Assembly: GCA_018644665.1 (NCBI GenBank)
Contig: JABGQA010000143.1
Location: 1-36,926, forward strand
DNA length: 36,926 nt
Direction: 5' to 3'
Source: Candidatus Poribacteria bacterium
GTDB lineage: Bacteria; Poribacteria; WGA-4E; GCA-2687025
Shown here: positions 24,909-33,036 of the stretch, piece by piece
Layout: every line of letters begins with the position of its first letter
How positions within the stretch are numbered: position 1 is the stretch's first letter
Notes under the pieces: model-generated
What the model saw: only the letters and a program-made list of their open reading frames with translations
What the model was told of the DNA's origin: nothing
Database searches by the model: none
Made by a program: the position numbers and the translations under genes

Positions 24909-27320
24909 CTATGGCATGGGGAACAGCGTCTCGAACACCTCGTCGTTACGCTGCCGCCAGCTCTCCCAGCCCCCGCCCTGGTTCACCTGCCCACCGGCGA
25001 CGTCGTACCCGCGCTCAATGAAGAACTCGCGGAGCGCGACGTCCCACGCGATCGTGCTCCACCCCTCCAGCGTGGAGCGCGTGCCGTACTTGCCCCACCC
25101 GAGCCAGATGCGGAACGGATGCGTGGCCGCGTTCGTGATCCGCGCTCGGACTTCATCTTCCTGGGCCGTGAGCCTCATCGGAGACTGCGCCGCCACCCTC
25201 CCGAACGTGTCGGGGTAGGTGAAGGCAAGGTCGAGCGCGGCCAACCCGCCGAATCCGTAACCGATCGACGCGCGCGAGTCCCGGTCCTCACGTGTCCGGT
25301 ACCGCTCGTCGACGGCCGGCGCGATGTCTTCCGCGACCGAACGCACGTAGTCGGGGCGGCCGCCCCAGATGAGTTCCCCGAACCCGGCAGCTTGGCGGTG
25401 CACGAACACCACGATCACCGGCTCGACCGTGCGACCGATGAGGTGGTCCAGCGACGCCGCTATGGACCCCAGCCGGAGCGCGGGATCGCCCCAGTGGACG
25501 TAAGCCACCGGGTACCGCGCGTCGGACTCGTCGTATCCGGCCGGCACGTACACGTCGACCGATCGCGTCGCATCGTCGTCGCCGACGGGAATGTCAAGAC
25601 GCTCGACTCGCCCGAGTCCGCCGCTCGCCTGGGCGGACAGGTGCGCAGCCTCCCGCCAGTCGGGCATCGCGAACCACGACGACTCCCCGCCCCGGTCGTC
25701 GTATATGCCGATCGTCTCGGGCACGGAACGGTCGTTCAGCGGGTCGAGGACAGTCGTGTCGAAGTCGACGACAAACCGGTAGTTCAGACGGGCCTCGGGC
25801 TCCACGGTCACGGAGTAGTAGTAGCAGTTCGTTCCTACAATGCGCGCCATCGTCTCCGCTCGGCGGTTCCCGAGGAAATCGCCCGTGATCGCGACATCAT
25901 GTTCGGCCGCGCCACGATAGACGAACCACACGACGCCACCGTCCTCGATGACGGGAAACTCGTCGCGCCCGTCGATGAACGCGTCTACGACGGCTTGCCT
26001 GTCTTCCGCCGCCTCTACGTCCGCGAGTACGCGACGGAACTCCGACTCCGTGGCGTCGGCCACGGCAGGCGCCCCCGCGTCGTCCTTTGGCACGATGTCC
26101 ACGCGCGCGATCTCGCCGAGGCTCCGCACGAACACGCTGCCGTCGGCGAAGCTGGGAGGCGACCAGACGATGTCGTCGAACAGGGCAAGGCCCGCCGATT
26201 CGACGTACCCGTCGGGGCTCGCCTGCGCGACGTGCAGCCCGCCCTTCTGCGTCGCGATGACGAGGTGTCCGTCGACGACAATCGGGAACCCGTCTCCCGG
26301 CGGCCGCGACTTCCACATCGCGTCGCCCGTCGCGACATCCACGCAGGTGAGAAGCGTGCGGCTGTAGCTGTACAGGTATCCGTCGTGGTAGACCGGGACG
26401 CCGTACGACGACCGGATGAAGCGCGTTTCCCATTCCAGCTCTGGAGACAGGACCCCTTCCGCTTCTCCCAACTTGAGGAGGATCGAGCTGGACCCCTTGT
26501 GTGTCAGGAACATCCTGTCCGGGCCGGCTGCTAGCGGATTGAGCCCTCCCGACCCCGTTGCCGAGCCATCGCCTGCGTGCGTGTACGCCCACAGCGGCTC
26601 GCCCGTCGCGGGTCGGATGCCGCCTACCGTCTCCTTCGTGGAGTACACGAGCTGCGTCTCGCCGCCCAAGTCCATGAGCGCGGGCGATGCGTATTCGATG
26701 CGGCCGTCCCCGGCCATCCAGAGTGGCTCGCCCGTGTGCCGGTCGAACCCCGCGACGGCTTTGCCGTCGCCCGCGCCGATCTGCAGCAGAAGGACGTCGC
26801 CGACCACCTGTGGCGATGTCGCGAAGCCGTAGTCCGGCGCGGCGGCGCCGTACTCCTCGACGAGGTCGCGCGACCATTTCTCGGCGCCAGATGTGGTCGC
26901 CACCGCGGCCAGACGTCCCTTTGGGCCGAGCGCGTACACCATCTCGTCCGTGATGTACGGCGTGGAGATCGGGCCGGTCTGCGACCCGTCGTGACCCAGG
27001 TAGGTCGAGTCGATGGCGTACCGCCACGCTTCATCGCCGGTGTCCACATCGAACGCGACGACCACGTCCGACTCGCCGTCGGAGTACATCGTCACCGCGA
27101 GCCCGGCCGCGATGGATACGCTCGAATATCCTGAACCGAGAGGCGCCCGCCACGCGACGGCCAACTCGTACTCCTGGTCCGACTCGAACACCTCGGCGTC
27201 GGGAGCCACCATGTCACACGTCGGCCCGCGCCACCCGGCCCAGTCGAAAGCTTGGGCGGTCGAGACGGCAAGGGCAGACGCGGCGATGAGGGTGGCGACG
27301 AGCGTTCGCACATTCAGCAT
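24909..27320 (-). CDS. Exported PQQ-type beta-propeller fused to a catalytically dead esterase-like domain
   Basis: This is an 803-aa protein. The signal peptide is MLNVRTLVATLIAASALAVS, cleaved near AQA-FDW. A PQQ/BamB-like propeller covers about 25-415 (repeats of the type VVAFDVDTGDEAWRY, VAGFDRHTGEPLWMAG, LTCVDVATGDAMWKS). A beta-sandwich E-set/CBM48-like domain follows (about 460-570, including HDVAITGDFLGNR and RLNYRFVVDFD). An esterase-D/enterochelin-esterase-like alpha/beta-hydrolase domain ends the protein (about 575-803). The nucleophile elbow reads IGYGFGGLAAL, so Ser is replaced by Gly689. The Asp site reads GKYGTRS (Gly746) and the His site reads GGGWESWR (Gly783). All three catalytic positions appear to be glycine, so it is probably a binding protein. 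The start at 27320 is chosen for the signal peptide; a GTG 16 codons earlier is possible. Confidence 0.88.
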   Translation of the reverse strand: MLNVRTLVATLIAASALAVSTAQAFDWAGWRGPTCDMVAPDAEVFESDQEYELAVAWRAPLGSGYSSVSIAAGLAVTMYSDGESDVVVAFDVDTGDEAWRYAIDSTYLGHDGSQTGPISTPYITDEMVYALGPKGRLAAVATTSGAEKWSRDLVEEYGAAAPDYGFATSPQVVGDVLLLQIGAGDGKAVAGFDRHTGEPLWMAGDGRIEYASPALMDLGGETQLVYSTKETVGGIRPATGEPLWAYTHAGDGSATGSGGLNPLAAGPDRMFLTHKGSSSILLKLGEAEGVLSPELEWETRFIRSSYGVPVYHDGYLYSYSRTLLTCVDVATGDAMWKSRPPGDGFPIVVDGHLVIATQKGGLHVAQASPDGYVESAGLALFDDIVWSPPSFADGSVFVRSLGEIARVDIVPKDDAGAPAVADATESEFRRVLADVEAAEDRQAVVDAFIDGRDEFPVIEDGGVVWFVYRGAAEHDVAITGDFLGNRRAETMARIVGTNCYYYSVTVEPEARLNYRFVVDFDTTVLDPLNDRSVPETIGIYDDRGGESSWFAMPDWREAAHLSAQASGGLGRVERLDIPVGDDDATRSVDVYVPAGYDESDARYPVAYVHWGDPALRLGSIAASLDHLIGRTVEPVIVVFVHRQAAGFGELIWGGRPDYVRSVAEDIAPAVDERYRTREDRDSRASIGYGFGGLAALDLAFTYPDTFGRVAAQSPMRLTAQEDEVRARITNAATHPFRIWLGWGKYGTRSTLEGWSTIAWDVALREFFIERGYDVAGGQVNQGGGWESWRQRNDEVFETLFPMP

Positions 27321-27387
27321 GCGGCGCAGGGCTCCGAGCGATGTCGAGGCGTGGCGGGCGGCGGTCACGGCGCACGACAGTCTACAT

Positions 27388-27402
27388 GCGCCGCGACGGC
27401 GC
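27388..27402. terminator. Hairpin between URO-D-like and PQQ-esterase genes
   Basis: GCGCCG-CGA-CGGCGC, a perfect 6-bp stem with a 3-nt loop, lies downstream of the URO-D-like gene. No T-tract is seen, so the function is uncertain. Confidence 0.3.
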
Positions 27403-27414
27403 GGCTAGATAGGG

Positions 27415-27428
27415 GCCGGCGCGCCGGC
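27415..27428. terminator. 14-bp GC palindrome abutting the URO-D-like stop codon
   Basis: GCCGGCGCGCCGGC is a perfect palindrome ending on the last base of the stop codon. With the hairpin 12 bp further on it may slow or end transcription before the PQQ-esterase gene. Confidence 0.3.
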
Positions 27429-28519
27429 TAGAACGGGTAGTGTGCCGCGGCGGTGTCGAACAGGGCGGCGACGTTCTCGGGCGGTGTGCCGGCCTGGATC
27501 GCGTGGGAGGGCCCGAGGATATAGCCGCCGCCCTCACCCAACGTCGCGATGAGCCCTTCGACCTCCTCGCGGACGTCGTCCGATGTCCCGAACGGGAGCG
27601 TGGTCTGAACGCTCACGCCCCCTGCGAAGCACAATCGCTCGCCGTGGAGACTCTTCAGGCTTTCGGGACACATCCCCGCCGCGCTGAACTGGAGAGCCTG
27701 CAAGACGTCGATCCCCATGTCGATCAGTCCCGGCACGGCTTCGGCTACGGCCCCGTCCGTGTGGTACACCACGCGCGCGCCGAATTCGTGGATCGCCGCG
27801 TTCAGCCGGACATGGCACGGCTTGATTAACTCCTCCCACATCGGCAGGGACATGAGGAGGCCGCGCTGGTCGCCGATGTCGTCCGCGGTGAACGCGAGGT
27901 CGATCTCCCCGCACCCGGCGGCGAGCATCTCGCGGAAGTGCGCCACGAAGAAGTCCGTCACGCGGCCCATCAGGTGGCGAGCGAACTCCGGGTTGAGCGC
28001 GAAGTCCAGCAACATCCGTTCGAAGCCGCGCATGTACCAGGAGGTCTCGAAAAGGCAGCCGTTCGCGACCATCAGGCAACGGTCTCCCTCAGCGCGCGCT
28101 TCTACGATCCGCGCGGGGAGCGTCGAGTAGTCGAACCACTCCGTCGACGGCCACTGGTAGCCACGTAGATCGTCGACCGATGACGCCTCGGCCAACGGAT
28201 GGTACGCGATCTCGTGGTAGCTGCCGTCGCCGTAGCTCATCGGCGCGCGACGCACGCCCCACATGTCCTCCCCTGGCTCAGTAGAGGGGCCGACGTACGC
28301 CGGCGCAACCGTCGCCACGTCGATCAGCGGATGCAGATACGCGTCGACGGAGATGTCCCGCGTCCTCCGCAGGTGCTCCGCGAACGCGCGACGGGCGGGC
28401 GCCTCGAGGCCCGAGCATATCATCGCGATGGGAATGCGGTCGGTTTCGCGGCGGTCGAGAGCCAGCAAGACGCGTTCGCGGCTCGTCAGCGGCTGCCGAG
28501 AAGCAACGGTCGGACTCAT
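27428..28519 (-). CDS. Uroporphyrinogen decarboxylase (URO-D)-family protein
   Basis: This 363-aa protein has the URO-D superfamily barrel. It starts with the typical LTSRERVLLALDRRETDRIPI and continues with FTADDIGDQRGLLMSLPMWEELIKPCHVRLNAAIHEFGARVVYHTDGAV, GIDVLQALQFSAAGM and a C-terminal GYILGPSHAIQAGTPPENVAALFDTAAAH. In this environmental group the proteins resemble methyltransferase (MtbA/MtaA)-like or unknown-function members rather than HemE. True HemE activity is unlikely given the divergent N-terminal half and the setting. GGAG lies 5 nt before the ATG. The BNR protein gene ends 23 nt upstream, so they form one unit. Confidence 0.9.
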   Translation of the reverse strand: MSPTVASRQPLTSRERVLLALDRRETDRIPIAMICSGLEAPARRAFAEHLRRTRDISVDAYLHPLIDVATVAPAYVGPSTEPGEDMWGVRRAPMSYGDGSYHEIAYHPLAEASSVDDLRGYQWPSTEWFDYSTLPARIVEARAEGDRCLMVANGCLFETSWYMRGFERMLLDFALNPEFARHLMGRVTDFFVAHFREMLAAGCGEIDLAFTADDIGDQRGLLMSLPMWEELIKPCHVRLNAAIHEFGARVVYHTDGAVAEAVPGLIDMGIDVLQALQFSAAGMCPESLKSLHGERLCFAGGVSVQTTLPFGTSDDVREEVEGLIATLGEGGGYILGPSHAIQAGTPPENVAALFDTAAAHYPF

Positions 28520-28542
28520 TGCGGCTCCGTTGACTGGTCGCG

Positions 28543-30783
28543 CTATTTCGCGACGAAGATTCGGCGCACGCTCCTCGCCTGTCCCGCCCTGAGCGTGGCG
28601 AAGTATACGCCGCTCGCGACGGCCTGGCCGAACGCGTCCTTGCCGTCCCAGCGCAGCGCGGAGTCCCTGCGGTCGTGGCTGCCTGCGGGGATCCACCCCA
28701 GGTCGAACCGGCGGACCACGTTACCCGCCGGCGTCGTGATTTGCACGTTGACCTCGGAGCCGACCTCGAGCGTGAACGGAATCCACGTCTCAGGGTTGGC
28801 TGGGCTTGGGAAGTTGGGGAGGAGTTCGGTGCGTGTCTTCGCCTCGGCCCACTCCGTCAGCGCCAACTCGTCGGACTGTGACAGACTCCGCGGCCCGATG
28901 AGGGAGCGGCGGAGATGGAACACGCCTCCTGAAGTCCCGGCGTACACGTTCTGCGTGTCCGTGGGGTCCATCGTAACGGAGTAGACGTTCAGCGATTCGA
29001 GACCACGGTTCAAAGGCTCCCACTTCTCGCCGCCGTCGACGGTGACGAACACCCCACCACCCCAAGTGCCCGCGTAGACCTGGCCGGCGGCAGACGCGTC
29101 CGGCGCGACCTCCCACACGGCGTCGTCGTCCAGCCCGTTGTTGATCGGCCGCCAGGTGAGGCCGGCGTCGTCACTGCGATACACGCCATCGCCGAACAGC
29201 CCGGCGTAGACGACGGAGTGGTCGGTAGGGTCGAATTCGAGAGAGACCGCTGGCACGGATTCCAGCACGAATTCCCACGTCGCCCCCCTGTCCGCGCTGC
29301 GCAGAATCCCCCGCCCGTCCGCGCCGAAGCGTGCGAAGCCCCACGAGCCGGCGAGCATGATGTCCGGATCGCTCGGGTTGATCGCGATCGACCAAAGCGC
29401 CCCGCTGTCGAGCCCAGTCGGCCCCCAGGTGTCGCCCTGATTCAGGCTGCGCATGATGCCGATGCCCTCGGACCCCGCGTACACGATGTCCGGATTGGTC
29501 GGATCGACGTCGACGGCGACGATGATGCCAGCGACCAGTCCGTCCTTGATGGACGTCCACCTCTCGCCCTGGTCATCGCTGCGGAACACTCCGCCCCCGT
29601 CCGTCGCGGCGTAGAGCCTGGCCGTGTTCTCGGGGTGGATCGTGAAGTCGGGAAGCACGCGCGTGGTGAGTCCGTCGCTGGCCGGCGTCCACGTGCGTGC
29701 GGCGTCTTCCGATCGATAGACGCCCCCGCCCCATGTCGCGGCAAACACGGTAACCGGCCGCTCCGGGTCCACACGGACCGTCTTCACGTGGGCGTTCGCG
29801 AGACCCGACGCCTTGCGTCCCCACCTATGCCCGACGTCCTCCTTCCGATACACGCCGTCGCCCGACGTCCCGGCGTAGATACGACCGGTGCCGGGATCGG
29901 TCACGAGCGAGTATATCCACCCGTTGGCCGTTGGGATCACCTCCCATGAGTCGCCCCCGTCGTGCGAATGCAGAATGCCGCCGCCGAACGCGCCCACGTA
30001 CACCGTCGACGGATCGTCACGATCGTACGCCACGCTGTTCACGACCTGATACAGCCACCGGCGGAGTTCTGGGTTCAGCACCTGCTGCCACGTCGCGCCT
30101 CGATCGACCGTGCGGTAGATGCCCACTCCCCAGCCGGTTGCGAGTGCGACGTTGGGGTCAGTGGGGTGTACGGACACGGCCGTGACGCGCGCGCGCAGCG
30201 GGCCGACCGGAATCCACGCGTCGCCTCGGCTGTCGGACAGGTAGATGCCGTCACTGGTCGCGGCGTAGACTCGGGCGGAGTCTTCCCAGTCCACATCCAG
30301 ACCGAAGATCAGCAGGCCGCGCAGGGCGTCGCCGACGATGTCCCAGTGCACGCCGCCGTCACCGCTCCGTAGCACGCCAACGCCGTCGACGCCGACGTAC
30401 ACGACATCGGAATCGGTGGGGTCTACCACGCAGGCGCGGGCGACGCCGACCGGGTCTAGCCGGCTCCATCGGCCGCCGTCGTCACGCGTCAGATACAGGC
30501 CGTCCATTGTCCCGGCGTAGATGACGCCCGCCACGTTCGGGTCCACCGCGACCGCGAGGGCCGACCTCCCCGGCAGGCCGGCCTCGCGCCATGACTCGGC
30601 CTCGTCGGTGCTGACGAACAGCCCGTCGCCCCACGTCGCGGCGTACACGGAGCCGTGACCCGCGTCCATCGACCGGACGATGCCGCCGCCGATCTTCGCC
30701 GTGCTTGGGCGCCACCGGTTGAGGGCGGCCGCGTGTGAGGTCAACAGGAGCGCCACACACAGAATGAGCCCACGTCGCAGCAT
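28543..30783 (-). CDS. Exported BNR/sortilin-type beta-propeller protein with C-terminal sorting-like domain
   Basis: This 746-aa protein has a signal peptide (MLRRGLILCVALLLTSHAAA) and about 13-15 repeats of 40-48 residues of the type VYAGT.GDGVYRSDDAGLTW, as in BNR/Asp-box, VPS10/sortilin and photosystem-stability-factor-like propellers. There may be two propellers in tandem. The C-terminal 93 residues (654-746) begin LLPNFPSPANPETWIPF and contain ALRWDGKDAFGQAVASGVYFATLRAG, a FlgD-Ig/type-IX-like module very typical of Poribacteria-type exported proteins. No sialidase catalytic residues are evident, so it is probably a binding or adhesion protein. GGAGG stands 6 nt before the ATG. Confidence 0.92.
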   Translation of the reverse strand: MLRRGLILCVALLLTSHAAALNRWRPSTAKIGGGIVRSMDAGHGSVYAATWGDGLFVSTDEAESWREAGLPGRSALAVAVDPNVAGVIYAGTMDGLYLTRDDGGRWSRLDPVGVARACVVDPTDSDVVYVGVDGVGVLRSGDGGVHWDIVGDALRGLLIFGLDVDWEDSARVYAATSDGIYLSDSRGDAWIPVGPLRARVTAVSVHPTDPNVALATGWGVGIYRTVDRGATWQQVLNPELRRWLYQVVNSVAYDRDDPSTVYVGAFGGGILHSHDGGDSWEVIPTANGWIYSLVTDPGTGRIYAGTSGDGVYRKEDVGHRWGRKASGLANAHVKTVRVDPERPVTVFAATWGGGVYRSEDAARTWTPASDGLTTRVLPDFTIHPENTARLYAATDGGGVFRSDDQGERWTSIKDGLVAGIIVAVDVDPTNPDIVYAGSEGIGIMRSLNQGDTWGPTGLDSGALWSIAINPSDPDIMLAGSWGFARFGADGRGILRSADRGATWEFVLESVPAVSLEFDPTDHSVVYAGLFGDGVYRSDDAGLTWRPINNGLDDDAVWEVAPDASAAGQVYAGTWGGGVFVTVDGGEKWEPLNRGLESLNVYSVTMDPTDTQNVYAGTSGGVFHLRRSLIGPRSLSQSDELALTEWAEAKTRTELLPNFPSPANPETWIPFTLEVGSEVNVQITTPAGNVVRRFDLGWIPAGSHDRRDSALRWDGKDAFGQAVASGVYFATLRAGQARSVRRIFVAK

Positions 30784-30885
30784 CTTCAGCCTCCGTTAGT
30801 CGCCGTCGATCTTGGCATACAGAATGTCAGGCTACGCGGATGGTAGCGGCGCGAATATGGCCTCGCAAGCCGCGACGGGACGTTT

Positions 30886-30891
30886 TATCAT
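30886..30891 (+). promoter_or_regulatory. Possible -10 element (TATCAT) for the DUF402-PhyH-cupin unit
   Basis: TATCAT, five of six matches to the -10 consensus, lies 54 nt upstream of the ATG at 30946 in the divergent gap. No -35 match is seen. Confidence 0.28.
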
Positions 30892-30945
30892 CGAGACCGA
30901 ATTCGCCACCGCACCCACAGGCCGACGAGGCCAGCAGAAGGCCCC

Positions 30946-31452
30946 ATGCCCGCCGCACACAGGCTTCTCACACGCAAGTTCGATGGTCTGCCGCAGTGGA
31001 CGCACCATCTGTGGGACCTCCGGCGGACGGGCTCTCTGTTCACGGGTTGCGTCCGCCGTGGCGACACGTGCGCTTCGCCGAAAGGCCCGTTCGTCGCCCC
31101 CAGCGACACGACCGTCTGGGCGTGGACGGATCGGTGGTACACCGTGGCGCACAACGTCCCGCCGTGGCATCGCGGTGAGGCGTACTACGTGAACATCGGC
31201 ACGCCCGTCGAGTGGGACGGTGTGGATCTGCGCACGATTGATCTGGACCTCGACGTGGCTATCTACGCGGACGGATCGGTGCGTGTGCTCGACGAGGACG
31301 AGTTCGCCGCGAGTCGTGCGCAATACGGCTACCCACCGGACATCGTGGCAGCCGCCGAAGCGGCGGTCGCCGAGGCGCTCGACCTCATCGGCCGTCGTGA
31401 GTTCCCGTTCGATGCGCTGGCCAAGGACCTGGGGCCGGTCAACGGTCGGTAG
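30946..31452 (+). CDS. DUF402 domain protein
   Basis: This 168-aa protein has the DUF402 pattern: a Trp-rich first half (TTVWAWTDRWYTVAHNVPPWHRGEAYYVNIGTPVEWDG), then TIDLDLDVAIYADGSVRVLDEDEFAASRAQYGYPPD and a final helix. DUF402 includes FomD-like nucleoside-diphosphate/nucleotidyl hydrolases that use divalent metals bound by the Asp/Glu cluster, and the DxDLDV and DEDEF acidic motifs are present. The substrate is unknown. GAAGG precedes the ATG. A PhyH gene follows after 20 nt and then a cupin, suggesting a small-molecule modification operon. Confidence 0.86.
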   Translation: MPAAHRLLTRKFDGLPQWTHHLWDLRRTGSLFTGCVRRGDTCASPKGPFVAPSDTTVWAWTDRWYTVAHNVPPWHRGEAYYVNIGTPVEWDGVDLRTIDLDLDVAIYADGSVRVLDEDEFAASRAQYGYPPDIVAAAEAAVAEALDLIGRREFPFDALAKDLGPVNGR

Positions 31453-31472
31453 AGATCACTGAGGAGGAACGG

Positions 31473-32246
31473 ATGGCGTACCAGTTCAGCTATAGCAGTC
31501 TCGAGGAGTACCACACGCTCGGGTACACGGTGTTCCGTCAGATCCTCCCGCCTTCGCTTATCACCGACCTGCGGAAGGTGACGGACAAGGCGCGCGAGAT
31601 CGCCCGCGAGCGCTCCGGCGATCAGGCTCAACGGCTTCAACCGGTCAGTGCGTACGACCTCGATCAGGGCCCGTTCCAGGACTACGCCGATCTCCCCGAG
31701 TTGGTGGATGCCATCGCGCGCGTGTTGTCGCCAAGGCATCGGCACGGGTCTCGTGACCTGTTCGGTGTGCTGTTGGACCCCGGTGAACTGCCGTGGTGCA
31801 CCGCGTGGCATCGAGACTGGCGCGACAACATGTCCGGACTCGACATCGCCATGTGGGAGCGGTCCATCGGCGACGCCAACCTGTTCAACCAGGTCAACTG
31901 CGCCCTCTACGAGGACAACTGCACGTGGGTCGTCCCGGGCAGCCACATGCGACTCGACACCGCAGAAGAGAAGGCGAGCTTCCCGCAGGGAGCGATTCCC
32001 GGTCCAAAGCTGGACGGGCTCACCTACGAGGAGCGAGAGCGGGCAGGACTCGACTACTGCCGCAGCATGCCGGGCGCGGCGCGGCTGTGCCTCGATGCGG
32101 GAGACTTCGCTCTCTACAGGAACACGCTCTGGCATCTGGGGAACTACGCGCCGCATCTCAAGCGCGCCACGCTCCACGATTCCGCCGACACGCCGGAGTT
32201 CGCGGAGTGGCGACGCCAGGCGCAGGAGACGCGCAAGAGCGCATGA
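31473..32246 (+). CDS. Phytanoyl-CoA dioxygenase (PhyH)-family Fe(II)/2-oxoglutarate oxygenase
   Basis: This 257-aa protein carries an intact metal site: His113-x-Asp115 in TAWHRDWRDN and His221 in YRNTLWHLGNY, plus Arg231 (LKRATLHD) for 2-oxoglutarate. The middle reads FNQVNCALYEDNCTWVVPGSHMR, the usual jelly-roll core. It should hydroxylate an unknown substrate. GAGGAGG stands 5 nt before the ATG. It lies between DUF402 and a cupin gene, in the same direction, with 20- and 30-nt gaps. It is only distantly similar to the PhyH proteins at 10830 and 24015. Confidence 0.91.
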   Translation: MAYQFSYSSLEEYHTLGYTVFRQILPPSLITDLRKVTDKAREIARERSGDQAQRLQPVSAYDLDQGPFQDYADLPELVDAIARVLSPRHRHGSRDLFGVLLDPGELPWCTAWHRDWRDNMSGLDIAMWERSIGDANLFNQVNCALYEDNCTWVVPGSHMRLDTAEEKASFPQGAIPGPKLDGLTYEERERAGLDYCRSMPGAARLCLDAGDFALYRNTLWHLGNYAPHLKRATLHDSADTPEFAEWRRQAQETRKSA

Positions 32247-32276
32247 CGGCACATCACGATTGGGAAGGGACCGCGC

Positions 32277-32753
32277 ATGCAGAGCGTGAACGTCGACGAC
32301 ATCGAGGAGGAGTACTTCGCCTCGCCGAAGGGCACATACGAACTGCACAGACGCCAAGTGCGGCCGGGCCTCGACGGACGGCGCAGCGTCGGTGAGTGGG
32401 GCGGCGGTCACCCGTTCGACGCGGAACTCTGCCGCATGCCACCCGGCAAGCGAAACTTCCCCTTACACGGCCACGCCGCGACGTGGGAGTACTACATCGT
32501 CCTGGCCGGCGCCGGCCTCTACCGCACCGAGGACGGGGAGGAACGCATCCGCGAGGGCGACCACATCATGTCGCCCCCGGGCGAGGCGCACCAACTCATC
32601 AACGACGGCGACGTCGACCTGGAGTTCTACGTGATCGCCACGAACCCACAGGCGGATGTCACGACATACCCCGAGTCGGACAAGCGGATGATCTCACCCG
32701 AGGGGCTGTGCTTCGAGCCGAAGGCGGAGTTCTACTTTAAAGGCGAGGAGTAG
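32277..32753 (+). CDS. Cupin-domain protein
   Basis: This 158-aa protein contains one cupin barrel with both conserved motifs. Motif 1 is LHGHAATWEYYIVLAGAG (His64, His66, Glu71). Motif 2 is GDHIMSPPGEAHQLIN (His105). All four usual metal ligands are present, so it could be a small metal-dependent isomerase, dioxygenase or binding protein. The N-terminal 55 residues form a separate strand-rich lead-in. It is the third gene of the DUF402-PhyH-cupin unit; the gap before it is 30 nt, and its stop lies 4 nt from the opposite-strand TolB-like remnant. Confidence 0.91.
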   Translation: MQSVNVDDIEEEYFASPKGTYELHRRQVRPGLDGRRSVGEWGGGHPFDAELCRMPPGKRNFPLHGHAATWEYYIVLAGAGLYRTEDGEERIREGDHIMSPPGEAHQLINDGDVDLEFYVIATNPQADVTTYPESDKRMISPEGLCFEPKAEFYFKGEE

Positions 32754-32757
32754 CGCG

Positions 32758-33036
32758 CTAGCGGCGCAGGCTGATCTGACGCATCCAACCCCACGCCGAC
32801 GGCCGGCGGCGCACGCGAGGAGCCCGCGGCTGGACGTCTACCCACGACGCGTGGTCGTCACGCGCACGACCGGATGTCAGTGCGCGCTGCTCCGACCCGT
32901 CGGCCCGCACGGCGTGCAGGTTGCTCCGTCGGCCGACGCCGGACGTGAAGATCAAGTGCGAGGCGTCTGAGGTCCACACCGGGGAGGTCGCGTGGTCCGT
33001 GGACGTCACAACGCGGCGCGTCTCACCACGCTCGAA
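32758..33036 (-). pseudogene. C-terminal part of the TolB-like propeller, cut off by an in-frame TAG
   Basis: The same reading frame as the gene at 33037-33702 continues after its TAG with FERGETRRVVTSTDHATSPVWTSDASHLIFTSG and LHAVRADGSEQRALTSG, which is a further PD40-type blade, and ends at 32758. No other stop interrupts it. It has no believable ribosome-binding site of its own. With the upstream part it would give a protein of about 314 residues. Confidence 0.75.

Noticed and set aside
25119..26534. Open frame of 471 codons on the plus strand
   Set aside because: Antisense to the PQQ-propeller/esterase gene; the product is low-complexity Arg/Val/His-rich with no domain.
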